Assembly: GCA_019828545.1 (NCBI GenBank)
Contig: JACVRA010000258.1
Span: 372,001 to 436,000 of the forward strand
Direction of reading: 5' to 3'
Source of the DNA: Paracamarosporium sp. OC-R06-R3
Lineage: Eukaryota > Ascomycota > Dothideomycetes > Pleosporales > Didymosphaeriaceae
DNA length: 64,000 nt
Below are positions 12,540 through 23,906 of the stretch, one piece after another (the first letter of the stretch is position 1; each line of letters begins with the position of its first letter). The position numbers and the translations under genes are program-made. The notes beneath the pieces are model-generated. The model was not told the DNA's origin and ran no database searches. It saw nothing but the letters and a program-made list of their open reading frames with translations.

Positions 12540-13550
12540 ATGAAGAGATTCGGGTTTACTCGTCCTACATTTATCAAATTTCAAAGAGCACCAAGCGAAT
12601 GCGAAGACGAACCTCAAGACTACGAAGACGCTCCACCGCATCGCTCCATGTATCACGATCGGTCCTCTCTAGGAACACATGTTTTTCGACTTTCAACTAT
12701 TACTCTCCTCCTCTACATTTCGGTTGTCTTAACTATCAAGACAATTTATTCCAAGACGAGTAATTGCTCAGTGGAGATGAATCACCAATACATACCAGAG
12801 AGTATATTATCCCTCTGTCTCGAGAAACTGCGCATTGCTAAATTTGAAAAGGCTTGGCGAAAGATGTCCTCCTTCACGAATGGCGCGAGGAGTGGAAAAT
12901 CCATGACCCTCCCTTCAACCTCCAACCCTCTGATGAACTGGATCAGGCTTGGGATGATCTTCTAACAGGTAGTTTTTCCCTTGAATCTTGCTTCAGTGAG
13001 ACTTTCCCTGACGCGCATTTTAGGACTCAACATTCATGTCACTTCCCAAGAAATGGATATCCTTGACGCGAACACTACTAACCGCCTTCGGTTCGCGAAC
13101 GACACTTACGTTGGAGTTCTAGGCGTTTATCATCATCTCCATTGCTTGGATATCTTACGCCAGTCCATTCATTCGGACTACTACGAACCCATCACTTCTA
13201 AAGCGAGTATTCGTGGTGGTGAAAATCCCATGGCCCATTTAGGTAAGCAACTACTTAATCGCAATACCACCTTACTTCTGTCTGACTACTCAGACCATTG
13301 CATCGATATGATTCGCCAGAAGGTCATGTGCCATCCCAGTTTGGACACGTACACGATTGAGTGGAAGAACAAACATGCCTCAGATTTGAAGCATAATTTC
13401 AGGACGACATCTATGACACGATGCGCCAACTGGGAAGCTCTGGATAGATGGGCTCGAAGCCGCGCTAGGGTAAGAGGGCGTGATAAGTTTCAGATCGGCC
13501 CGTTTGGCTTGGACTTGGATGTTTCTGGGAAGGGTGAACAGAGCTTCTAA
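12540..13550 (+). CDS. UstYa-like / DUF3328 oxidase family protein
   Basis: Member of the fungal DUF3328 family, which includes UstYa/UstYb of ustiloxin (RiPP) biosynthesis and proteins of the cyclochlorotine pathway. Characterised members act in oxidative cyclisation, chlorination or hydroxylation of peptides. Exons 12540-12801, 12852-12968, 13024-13242 and 13294-13550 give 284 aa; all introns (50-55 nt) are GT-AG and phases agree. A hydrophilic N-terminus is followed by one TM (residues ~47-66, RLSTITLLLYISVVL). The two diagnostic motifs are present: YHHLHCLD (HxxHC) and HLDHCID, the second rebuilt across the last intron. No precursor peptide with repeated cores, and no other RiPP gene, is visible nearby, so substrate and pathway are unknown. 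The short basic C-terminus is unremarkable. Confidence 0.88.
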
Positions 13551-13590
13551 CGTAGCGTGACTGTAGCGTGGTGATATCGCTACGCTACGT
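13550..13590. repeat. 9-bp inverted repeat, potential hairpin
   Basis: ACGTAGCGT at 13550-13558 is inverted as ACGCTACGT at 13582-13590, starting at the last base of the UstYa-like stop codon. Further copies of the CGCTACG core lie nearby (about 13665). It could form a hairpin in the 3' UTR or be the end of a small mobile element. Confidence 0.6.
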
Positions 13591-14390
13591 ACGCATGCTA
13601 TAAACGTACTTTATGGTAGTATACCTCTACGTGCAGTGCCGTATTGTCAAAAGATATCCTATGTAATTACGCTACGTAACACTATCGAATTCACGGAGTC
13701 GTAGTACATTACGTTGGAATCAAGTTCTGGGAGCTAAAACTAAGCTACACTCAAAATTAGTAGTTGCGTCCTCACAATCGTCGCATTCTTATTCGTTCAC
13801 CTGACCGACTAAACAATAAGGCAGTATGCCTGGGTCTCGGGATTACAATGTCCCATAAGCTACAGGGACCAGCATTTCACCTCAAGAATAGTACGTGCAG
13901 AAACTCTGTACCTTCTCCGGTCTTTGATCCAGGCCTTTGAAATCACTTTGGCCCCCCAACTTTCGTACACTGCAATAGCTGGACACAGCATGATACATCT
14001 CCGGATCAAAGACTTTCGGGGACCGATTTATATTACCTCGTAAATATATGTTGATACTTGCCACATTGGGGGAAACCAATTAATGGAACGCGATGATAAG
14101 GAGCTGAAAATGCTGATCAATGATAGTCGTGCCTTTCTTGGCAATGCATGACACCTTCTCAAATACGACAAACAATGGAGGCGGAAAATACACAACTGGC
14201 ACGTACGTCACATTGGTTCGCGAAAAATACATGGAATTTAGAAGGCGAACGACTATCTAAAAGGCAAACGATTGAAGTTAGCCGGTACAGATCACAGTCT
14301 CTGACAACCCCTCCTCACCTTCAGTTATATTCCTTGAAAGAACAGACGTCTCGTATTCAATCTTTATCCTCTCGCTTCTTGATCGTAGCA
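13591..14390. other. intergenic with an 11-bp inverted repeat
   Basis: No gene recognised. GTCTTTGATCC (13920-13930) is inverted as GGATCAAAGAC (14003-14013), around a 72-bp centre. The open frame continuing upstream of 14391 has in-frame ATGs but no resemblance to the hydrolase family, so it is not taken as coding. Confidence 0.45.
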
Positions 14391-15367
14391 ATGGACGCGG
14401 ATTTTCCGTCTCACGAAGGCCGGGTGTCCTTTGAGGTGCCAGATGCAGGAAAGGTGGTAGCAACATTCTACAAGATAATTGGCGATGTCACCGAGGGAAC
14501 CCCACTCATCGCCCTTCACGGTGGACCAGGCGCAGGGCACGAGTATTTGTATCCACTCACCGACCTGTACAAAAACCACAAGGTCCCTATCGTATTCTAT
14601 GACCAGAACGGATGTGCAAACTCCACGCACTTACCTGAAAAACTCGGTGATGAGGCGTTTTGGTCCTTCGATCTCTTCATACAGGAGCTAGATAACCTCA
14701 TTGACAAGTTAGATCTTCGGTCACGAGGATTTTATGTCTACGGTAAAGTTGGGGAGGAGTCTTGGCTGGCGCGTACGCCTCGCGTCAACCACATGGTCTG
14801 AAAAACTCGTGATCGCCAGCGGGTCGTGTGATATGAGCCTTTATACCAAGGGCGTGCAGTCACTTCTTAAGCAGCTTCCCGAGAAGTATCAACAGGTATT
14901 AAAAGAGTGCGAGAGGAAAGAAAAATATGAAGGGCCTGAATACGAGAACGCGTGTCTGATGTTTGCAAAACGATTTACATGCCGCTTAGATCCTTCCCCG
15001 GAGGGTTTACAAGATGCATTTGTCTATTTGTCAGAAGACCGCACTACCGAATTGACTATGTAAGCGAAGAAAGTAGGTGCGCGGTTTTGTGCCAAATACT
15101 AACAGCGGTTCAAGGTTGGGACCATACGAGTTCAAGATCCTTGGATCATTGCGAGACTGGAAGGGATGGACGAAGGCCCATCTCATCAATGTCGAGACTT
15201 TGCTTACGAATGGGAGATATGACCAGACTCAAGACGTAGCCTTCCAAGGGTGGTTCAAAGCAGTTCCTAAAGTGAAGTGGATAACTTTTGAGAAATCAAG
15301 TCACATGGCGCAATACGAAGAGAGAGAACGGTATATGCAGGTACTTGGGGATTTCCTTGTGGGTTAA
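14391..15367 (+). pseudogene. proline iminopeptidase (S33 alpha/beta hydrolase), frame-broken
   Basis: The start at 14391 gives the expected N-terminus (SHEGRVSFEVPDAGK). The oxyanion-hole motif HGGPG and FYDQNGCANS follow, so the family is prolyl aminopeptidase S33. At about 14744 the frame slips by one missing base exactly where the nucleophile motif GQSWGG should be; the motif is readable in the next frame. A second missing base in the A-run at 14801-14805 returns to a frame continuing LVIASGSCDMSLYT. A normal 55-nt intron (15060-15114, with ACTAAC) precedes the last exon, which holds the acid residue in TNGRYDQTQD and the His in KSSHMAQYEERE. Everything else is intact, so the damage is recent or is an assembly error. 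As read, no active enzyme can be made. Confidence 0.75.
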
Positions 15368-16351
15368 GTCCATTATTAGCCTCATCATCAACTGGTGAAA
15401 CATTTTAGGCGGATAAGCAGTACACTATCATAGCTTGAGTTAGACCCCAAGTTAGGAATTTAGAGTCCGTATAGTTACTAGGCTTATTTGCCTTATCTTA
15501 TTAAAACCTAAATATAAAAAGATATATTTTATTACTTAGGATTTACTAAAGCTGTTAAATCAAAAAGTAAAAGTCAAAAACAGGAAACATACTTAGCAAC
15601 AAAACGCGATTGTGTAATCTAGGCTGGAAAGGTGTTCAGGCCCTACAGTCTAGTCTAGTCACGCGGTTGAGTGCCCTACGATCCTGGTTGCGACGCGTTC
15701 CATAGAACTGACGCGACTCAAGTCAACTGCAACTGTTTCCAATTTCCGCTCACTGTTTTGCTTGTGACCGGCAAAAGCTCGCTGCCGCAAGCGCTGTCGT
15801 GACGAATTTCTTTGCTATGCATCTCGCCAACATGCACGATCCATAGTGGGTGACAAGACAAATTGAACCTTTTTAGGTGGAGGTGGTGCCAAAAATGTTC
15901 AGTTTATTTCGTCACCCTGGTGATCTGTGCGCTTGATCACGTAATCACGAGCTCGAAGCTCTCCAGCTTTCCTCTGGTCACTCCTCCTTCACTCTCTCAC
16001 TAGATGGCATGCTTCTCACCATTGGGACTCGGTGAGTCTTCAGCAGGTATGTGCTTATATTCTCTATATTATCGCGGGCCGGTGCATGCAATTGGATGCA
16101 GGAAGGTGCGGTCGCTGCAATTCGAAAAGGTTTTCTCGCATAACGGGAAACTGCAGCCCACGCCAACCTGCCATCACGCACCGGCCCAGCAGCCTCATTT
16201 CATGATGATCAACATATAACCTTAGAACCGTTGCGAATGACGCCAACTCTGGCGGTTGATTTCACAATGCTTGTCACTACCACTGATGTCTCCCTCACAC
16301 TTTGACCTCCTCCACACCCATGTCCGTGCCTGCACTAACGTGTACGCAAGT
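15368..16351. other. intergenic with an AT-rich tract
   Basis: Positions ~15440-15610 are strongly AT-rich (TTA/TAA-dense), unlike the flanks, which may mark a RIP-mutated repeat relic. Nearer the synthetase gene the sequence is of ordinary composition. In-frame ATGs at 16256 and 16286 precede the chosen start of the next gene. Confidence 0.45.
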
Positions 16352-18129
16352 ATGAGCAGACCTGCGCTCCATTTCCTCCGACCGTACCTCAACCGAGGCA
16401 TCCAGCCCGCCGTCAAACCCGAACTTGCTCGCGCCTACTGTGCCTTCCAGCGGAGATTTGCGCAGACCATAGCCGCCGATGCCTACACCGGTCGGCATGA
16501 TGTCGAGAAGCAGAAGCGGTTGGAGCAGTTGGCTAAGATGAAGCCGCTGGGGGAGTACCATCCCCGGCTGGTACATGATACCAATGGAGAACACATGTCG
16601 TTGAAGGACTTCCATGCCAAGTATGAGGCACTGCCAAAGAATGACGGTGACCGCGTATCAGTCTTCGGTATGACGAATCTCTTATGTGGCGATGAGTGTG
16701 GAGCTGACAATGTTAGGCAGAGTTCGATCAGTGCGAATGCTTGGTTCCAAACTGATGTTCCTCGATATCGAACGTGACTCACAGAGACTGCAAATCATGA
16801 TCGAAGTGAAGAAGCTCGAGAACTACGAAAATGCTCTTGATACTTTCAAGACCTTTAAGAAAGTAGTTGGCCGTGGCGATTGGGTGTGTAAGTGTCATCG
16901 AGTAACCCTCGGTGAACGTGACTAACACTTTTACAGCCTTTTATGGACAGCCCATTAGAACGTCGACAGGTCAGCTTTCTCTGCTAGCGCTCCATGTACC
17001 TCAGATCATCGCGCCGTGCCTACATCATCTTCCAGAAAAGGTCGAGAATGTCGAGACACTCGCTCGTAATCCTCACGTACATCAGCTCACGAATGATGAA
17101 CCCGGCGATATACTTCGTCTGCGCGCCTTGATCTATGACTCTATACGCCAGTCCTTGATACAAAGCGGGTTCTTGGAGGTGGAAACACCCATATTCGACG
17201 TCAATGCTGGTGGAGCTATTGCTCGCCCGTTTGAGACTGTGGCAAATGAGCTATCGAACACGCCTATTCGGCTTCGGATAGCACCGGAGCTAAACCTCAA
17301 ACGGCTTATCGTTGGAGGACAAGACAGGATTTTCGAGATCGGCAGAGTCTTCAGAAATGAAGGTGTCGATAACACTCACAACCCCGAGTTCTCTACGTGC
17401 GAGTTCTACGAGGTGGGAGCTACTTTACCTTCCTTGATCGATAGAACAGAGAAGCTCGTTCGTGGGCTCAATGACGCTGTCGAAATGCTTCGATCAACCT
17501 ATTTTCCTTCGCTTCGAAAGCCCGAAGGTATAGATTTCAAAGCTCCTTTCGCCCAACTGCCGTTCATCCCAACGATTGAAAAGGCTTGCGGCCGAACACT
17601 ACCTGACCTTTTATCCTCCACTGCAACTCAGGATCTCATCACCATGTTCGAGCAACTGAGCATTACTGTCCCGCCGAAGCCTACGCTTCCTCGCCTGCTT
17701 GATGCCCTCGCTGAGCAATACATTGAGCCTCTTTGCACCAACCCTACTTTCATCACGCACCACCCAGAAGCCCTCTCGCCACTGTCGAAATCATACGTAT
17801 GCCCCACTACGAACCAGCGCATCGCTTCACGTGTCGAGCTCTTCATCAACAGTCGTGAATACGTCAACGCCTACGAAGAGGAGAACTCACCTTTCGAGCA
17901 GCGACGCAAGTTCATGCAACAATTGGAGTTCCATTCTGAGATTGAACAAGGTGGCAGAGAAGTGGATGAGAGCTACCTGGAGGTCTTGGAATGGGGCATG
18001 CCGCCTACAGGAGGCTGGGGTTGCGGGTTGGACCGTTTGGTCATGCTTTTCGCTAGCAAGAAGCGGATTGCGGACATACTTCCGTTTGGAACATTGAGGA
18101 ATGTGGTCAGTATCGCGAAGAACAAGTAG
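16352..18129 (+). CDS. MSK1: lysyl-tRNA synthetase, mitochondrial (class II)
   Basis: Charges mitochondrial tRNA-Lys. Exons 16352-16667, 16717-16887 and 16937-18129 give 559 aa with agreeing phases; both introns are 49 nt. The start at 16352 exposes an Arg-rich, acid-poor presequence (SRPALHFLRPYLNRG), fitting mitochondrial import; ATGs at 16256 and 16286 are in frame and possible. An OB-fold anticodon-binding domain follows (VRSVRMLGSKLMFLDIE ... GDWV). Class II motif 2 reads FRNEGVDNTHNPEFSTCEFY and motif 3 reads GWGCGLDRLVMLF. The family-typical RIAPELNLKRL is present. The length is usual for fungal mitochondrial enzymes. The gene stands alone, and the synteny says nothing on regulation. 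Confidence 0.95.
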
Positions 18130-19435
18130 TACTGGACGAATTGGGAAGTGTGTTGTGTGCTATGTACGATCAGTCGATTGTTTCAGGATACGAGGTATGT
18201 TGTGTAAATTTAGTGTACTTGTAGTTTGGTGACGCGGAACGACGATGACAATATTAGACCATAGGGCTTACCACTGGGGCCAACTGAACCGACCCTGCTT
18301 AAATGATCTGGAGTGACAACACATTCTGCATGCTCGCTAATCTCGTTTTCGTCTAGGTATGATTGCGAACCGTTTAACGGGGTCCTGTCACTCGCAATGG
18401 TTTCCAAGCTACGGAGTTATTGTGAATGCAGGGTCGGGCGACAAAAGCAGGTTCAGCCGCGACCCAGAAAGCTGACCAAGCGTCCTTTCGTCTTGAAAGC
18501 CTTCAGTAGTATTGCTGCACCTTCACGGCCGTTTCGGGAGCATGACGTTCACATCGGCCGACGAAGTATTGCACTTGACATCACTTCACTATAGCAGTGA
18601 AACAACCACCACATATCGACGTCATAGCTGGCGCGTCGATAGAGAAAACCCTTTGAGGCGTCCGACTCTACGCATTGCAATTTTTTTCCAGAAGCTCAGT
18701 ATGCAGGGTCTATCCACTGATTCGTGCAGGGATGCTCCCTCACGTGGCAGCCTCACTACAAAATACTGTTAGAACGCTCGGCAATCTGACGGACACTAAC
18801 AAAAACGCCTACGACCCTGGCCCTGTTCCTGGAACAACATACATGGGATTAGCTTGTACCATGGAGTACACCAACCAAGGTCGGAAAACCAGAAACGGTC
18901 TTCCCGTTCCTGAAAATTGCAACGGCTGATGAGACGTGGTTCTCGCATGGATCTGTCCTAGATATATCGTTGTTCAGAAGGATGGGCAGTGCTTTCCCCA
19001 CGTCATGGAGGGGCTTTGTGAGGCCCTCGATAGAGATATCCTTGGTGATGAACCCACCGGTTGCCCCGATCAACGAATAGATAGTTATAGACATCAGGCA
19101 GACTCGGAGGCGAATCTGGTGGGTACGAGGCGGGCTGGCTCAACGACGATCAGAGAAGTGATGGTTGCCATGGTGAGCTCATCATGTTATATGGAAGGGT
19201 TTTCTGATAATGCTGGATCTTCTTTCATCCATTCGTCTCTATTCGTTCCCCCATAGACGTGGATTACTTGCATTTGTACATATACCGGTTTCCAACTTCC
19301 CACTATATATCTCTGCAACAGAGTCTCTGAAAATCGCTTGAGACGCCGTCAGCTCAAGAAGCTCTTCGGTAAAGTTTATATACGTTGCCTCTTCGTTATC
19401 TTTTTTCAGATATCATAGGTCCTCCCGCTTTACAC
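18130..19435. other. intergenic, unassigned open frames
   Basis: No gene recognised. Between 18840 and 19080 both strands are open for 75-82 codons (plus: a frame ending VAPINE; minus: a frame beginning MSITIYSLIGATGG). Neither has a recognisable domain or splice partner. Confidence 0.4.
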
Positions 19436-21258
19436 ATGGCGCAAGAACAGCCCGGCGCGCTACCGCAGTTCTATGGCCAGACAATGGCAGACGGTACCAT
19501 GGTGGGGAGTAGTCCAAAGCCATCCCTAGCCTCCCGCGAGAGCCGTGATACTCTTATGAGACTACCCGTGCAGCCAAATGCGGTCCACGTGCCCCAGCAG
19601 GAGTTGATGGTGCCTTCTACCCCGGCCCCTCCCACTCCGGTGCCATCCACCACGGGGTCCAGGTCTCCTAACCCGCTGGGCATTGGATCTCTTTCGGCAG
19701 CAAACAGAACACGGTCCAGAACGATAGGGGACAATAACCGCTGGTCTGTGCCGCCGCAGATCAAAGAGCACGAGAACGAGACCCAGGAAGATTATCTTAC
19801 CCATCAAAGCCAGGGGCACCGACGAGGCGCGGCGTCCATCTCGCAGCGCTCCCCCTTTATAGATGAGTACTCTGATGAAGACAATCGGCCCCGCGCGTAC
19901 CGACGTCCCTCGCGTAGACACACGAGGCCGCCGCCTGCGCATGGTCGTCTACCTGGTCCTACGGGCCGGTATTCGATCGAGCCGGGTATGCGCGCCAGTC
20001 TGGACGCAGGGTCGATGTACGACTATGAGAGCGATAATACTCCGACAAAGGCTCGGATTCATTCAACCTACGGTTTTGGCAGCGAGTGTGACAATGACAG
20101 TGGGTATCGACGGCTGAGGACGACGTACACTGGTGATGGTGGGAGGCGTCCGCCTAGGGGTCCGCGGTCGACGGAAGAGGTCATGCGGTTGCCGTGGACA
20201 ATGTGGATGAATTCGAATGCGAAGAATCGTAGGTCTCCCACACCCGTATCTCCGGCAACATTCCCGGTCCAGTTCCCTCCCCTATTCCTGAACGAGAAAA
20301 CATCTCGCCAGTCTTCCGTCTCCATGTTTCGCTCCAGCTCCAGTAACGCATACTAATGATATCGTTATAGATTTCGTGGCCTTCGTCGGCGAGTTCGTCG
20401 GCACGACAATGTTCCTCTTCTTCGCCTTCTCCGGGACCCAGGTCGCAAACATCAACTCAGAAGATTCATCCAACACCACCACGAACGCAAGCACGGGTTT
20501 CTCCCCGCAAGTGTTGCAGTATATTTCTCTCGTCTTTGGCTTCTCGCTCATGGTAAATGTCTGGATCTTCTTCCGCATCTCGGGCGGCCTGTTCAACCCG
20601 GCTGTTACCTTTGCCATGCTGCTCACCAAGGCCATGACTCCCCTACGCTTCTTCTTGCTGCTGGTCGCGCAGCTCGTTGGTAGTATCTTCAGCAGCTTCT
20701 TGGTCAAGGTCATGTTCCCTACACCGTTGAATGTTAGGACTACGTTGAGTGCGGACACGAGTTTGGCGAGGGGTGTGTTTATCGAGGCTGTGTTGACGGC
20801 CGAATTGGTATTCACGATTTTTATGTTGGCTAAGGAGAAGCATAAAGGTGAGTCCTCCCCCTGTTTTCCTATCTTCACGCGATGCGTGTTGGTGTCCACA
20901 CTAACGATTCAACAGCAACCTTCATTGCGCCTGTAGGCATCGGACTTGCGCTGTTCGTTGCGGAGCTCGTCGGCGTGTATTACACAGGTGGATCGCTCAA
21001 TCCGGCACGGTCATTTGGGCCTTGCGTCGTGACGGGTATTTACGATGCAGAACACTGGATTTACTGTAAGTCACATTTGCCATTGATGTGGTCGGCGACC
21101 TAATGTGCTGATGAATTTCAGGGATTGGTCCGGCTGCTGGCGCAGCGCTTGCTGTGATTTTCTACAACTTCATCAAAATCCTTGAGTATGAGGTGGCGAA
21201 TCCTGACCAGGACGCTGATGATAAGGACATCAGAGAAAAGATGAACAATGAATTATAG
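19436..21258 (+). CDS. aquaporin (MIP family) with long N-terminal tail
   Basis: Membrane water channel. Exons 19436-20228, 20371-20847, 20916-21065 and 21122-21258 give 518 aa; phases agree. The first ~265 residues are hydrophilic, Ser/Pro/Arg-rich and probably disordered, with the channel following from HFVAFVGEFVGTTMFLFF. Both pore motifs are present: GGLFNPAVTF (~335) and GGSLNPARSFGP (~448). Ser rather than Asp after the second NPAR suits a water channel more than a glycerol facilitator. The C-terminus is short and acidic. Intron 1 (142 nt) is the longest, and the upstream frame stays open through most of it; retention would give a channel-less tail of ~307 aa. Long N-terminal extensions occur in several fungal aquaporins and may gate the pore. 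Confidence 0.93.
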
Positions 21259-21660
21259 GGGGATGTGAAAATCACGAAGATGCTACAACATGATGGGTGT
21301 TGCGACTCGACGTAGTATAGGATTGGATTATTGATCATGCGTTGTGCTCTGACGAGAAATGGGAGCATTGACGAGGCGTACGGATAGTAAAAGTCTTTAG
21401 TCAGTCGCAATGAATTTCGCTCAAATTTCAAACACTGTTGATGGCATGGCGTGGTGATGATGTTCGGGTGGAATTGACGAGCGATGACGTTGTCAATCAT
21501 CGCGCTGTCACGGGATCTCGTGTTTGGTGCTTCGCATTTCAATTGTGAGACAACGTGCGAATTTCTTGCCCCTGCTCTATATATCAACATCTAGGCATTT
21601 GAATATTCTGAACATACTCTGGTGGTTCTTGTCCTTTCGCCCTTTGAATTTCTAGCACCA
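21259..21660. other. intergenic
   Basis: Short gap between the aquaporin 3' end and the DNA glycosylase start. A TATA-like CTATATATC lies at about 21575, about 85 bp upstream of the ATG, and fits the glycosylase promoter. Confidence 0.45.
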
Positions 21661-22626
21661 ATGCCGCCCCGGCGCACTTCCAAGCGGACTGCAGCGGTCG
21701 AGGAACAAGCTCCTACCCTTGCCTCTCCAACTGAAGCTCAACATCCGGATACTGAACTTACTGCCACCACTTCCCTCACACCCTCGTTTAAGGATCGATT
21801 ATCAAAATTCCAATATACCTCCACCACTTCTACTGGCGATAATGCTAGCCCCGCATCCACCGTCTCGACGCGCTCCTCGAAGCGCGCGCGCACCACCGTG
21901 ACAATCGCCACCACTACCGATGACACTTTGACCACCCCATCTCCACGCCCTCAGAAGAAGCGCAAATCAAGTAGCTACGCGCCAGTCTCCAAGTATGCGC
22001 ATTTATCACCTCTGGTAGACATCCTAGAACCGAACCTGATATGCGTCTTCGTCGGCACGAATCCCGGCGTACAGACCGCAACCGCTGGCCACGCATACGC
22101 TCACCCTTCCAACCACTTCTGGAAACTACTCCATGCTTCAGGCCTCACCGATCGGCGTCTCTCGCCCACCGAAGACCGCTCCTTACCTGCGAAGTACTGC
22201 ATGGGCAACACAAATATTGTGTCGCGTCCATCTAAGAACGCCGCTGAGCTCTCCAAGGAAGAGATGGTAGCCGGTGCCGCGGACCTGGAGGCCAAGTTTA
22301 GGGAGTTCAGGCCGGAGGCGGTGTGTATTGTGGGCAAAGGGATTTGGGAAGCTATCTGGAAGTTTAGGGTGGGGAGGGCGATACGGAAGGAGGAGTTTCG
22401 GTACGGGTGGCAGGATGAAGGGATGAATATGGGGAAGGTTGGTGGAGAAAAGGGCTGGCAAGGGACCAAGGTGTTTGTCACAACGAGCACGAGTGGACTT
22501 GCAGCGAACCTCAGTCCGGCGGAGAAGGAAGCTATCTGGAAGCCGTTTGGAGAGTGGGTGCAGAAGAGGAGGAAAGACAGGGGGTTTGTGCCTAGAGGCG
22601 AAGAATCTAGTGAGCAGCAAGAGTAG
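21661..22626 (+). CDS. G/T(U) mismatch-specific DNA glycosylase, TDG/MUG family
   Basis: Nuclear base-excision repair enzyme predicted to remove uracil or thymine from G:U and G:T mismatches. Single exon, 321 aa, from the ATG of MPPRRTSKR. The first ~110 residues are Ser/Thr-rich with basic clusters (SSKRARTT; PRPQKKRKSS), likely NLS and DNA-binding tail. The catalytic domain starts at about residue 120. Motif 1 is VGTNPGVQTATAGHAYAHP followed by SNHFWKLLHASGLTDR; the Asn in GTNPG is the water-activating residue of MUG/TDG (GINPG). Motif 2 is TTSTSGLAAN, in place of the MUG NPSGL-type loop. The C-terminal tail is Lys/Arg/Glu-rich. Complete, with no introns. Confidence 0.92.
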   Translation: MPPRRTSKRTAAVEEQAPTLASPTEAQHPDTELTATTSLTPSFKDRLSKFQYTSTTSTGDNASPASTVSTRSSKRARTTVTIATTTDDTLTTPSPRPQKKRKSSSYAPVSKYAHLSPLVDILEPNLICVFVGTNPGVQTATAGHAYAHPSNHFWKLLHASGLTDRRLSPTEDRSLPAKYCMGNTNIVSRPSKNAAELSKEEMVAGAADLEAKFREFRPEAVCIVGKGIWEAIWKFRVGRAIRKEEFRYGWQDEGMNMGKVGGEKGWQGTKVFVTTSTSGLAANLSPAEKEAIWKPFGEWVQKRRKDRGFVPRGEESSEQQE

Positions 22627-23906
22627 GATCAGAGTCGCTGCAATCGACACCAATGGCTTCACAGTACATTTAAGCCACTAAGCTCGCACTGTACAGAGGT
22701 AAAAATTACAGCAAGTCCAGCATATTTCCGATTCTACTATCATTGTTTAAAATATGATCGACCTCGCCAAAAAAAAAATTCCTTCAGCAAGTGATGTCCA
22801 TCCGAGGTAGAGACCCACTATCACGGAGCAGCTGGACGGCATAACCGCGCGCTAAGTAACGAAACCAACAGCAAAGCTACCTCGGAATCATATCATAAAC
22901 CGAAGACCTTCATATTACATTGCTCCAAGCCTCCCGTATCGAAGCTGTCGTCTCTAACTTAAAAACACAATGGGGAACTACGATCGTTATCATACGACAG
23001 GGAAATGTATACCTATCTTTGAGACTTTCGATACTCGGAGTGATACTCGAAGTCCTGTTGTGCACAAACGTCTTATAATGCTCATGGCCAATGATTAGCT
23101 CTCAGTGTGCCACTTTGCCCCGCTCATGCAGCCAAGCCACATATCACGGCTATCCGGCAACCTCACCTCATCCCAATTATCCTCGTATGCACGATGGCTT
23201 CCTCACACTCCTCCCAATGTTCCTTTCCACAATTGCATTCTCCTGAGCACAGCATAGTTATTTGGAAAACCCACGATTAGGATGACGATCTTCATTGGGG
23301 GGCTGATGATCAGCGCCTTGTACACAGAAAGTGTTTCAACCGAAGGAGGGCTGACACAACACAAATACCAAGCCTTGCGCCCCAATACCAAGCCTTTGCA
23401 TACGCGTATCTGCAGCATGGATGACCTCCCACAGGTAACTCATGTGCCACATCCACACGCAGTCTTCCAATCTCACCCTGTGCATGCGAACCATACCCGT
23501 CAAACCGACACTCTAGCATCGCCACGATATCCAACCCGGTCCTCGACCGACCATTACATCAATCCAAGGCTGTGCTATACCACTCTCCATAACCCATCTA
23601 CACTATACATAAGTAACCGCCGTGCTCGAGCCTCAAGCGCACTCGGCACGCAAGCCGACCCGCGCCTCCGCTTACTCCCTCGCCCAAACCTTTAAATTAC
23701 GCACCCATCCCATCCTTCACCAGCCTCAGGCTCCTCCTACACCTCACCAGCCTCACCCCCTACTCGCACGCACCCACCAGCCTCTCCCTCAGCCCCATAG
23801 CGCACCCACACCTGCGCCTCCCAAGCGTGCCTATTCCAACCTCACTCTACGCCGCCGCACCGCATCGCACCCCGTTTCCCAGCGACAAATTAAAAAATTA
23901 AAAATA
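22627..23906. other. intergenic
   Basis: No gene recognised. From about 23440 to 23890 the plus strand is C-rich with very little G (CAC/CCT-rich), typical of a strong fungal promoter and leader, and leads into the small CYSTM-like gene. Confidence 0.45.

Noticed and set aside
14744..14824. An 80-nt GT-AG intron explaining the aminopeptidase frame change
   Set aside because: It would remove the catalytic serine motif and run into a stop codon directly after splicing.
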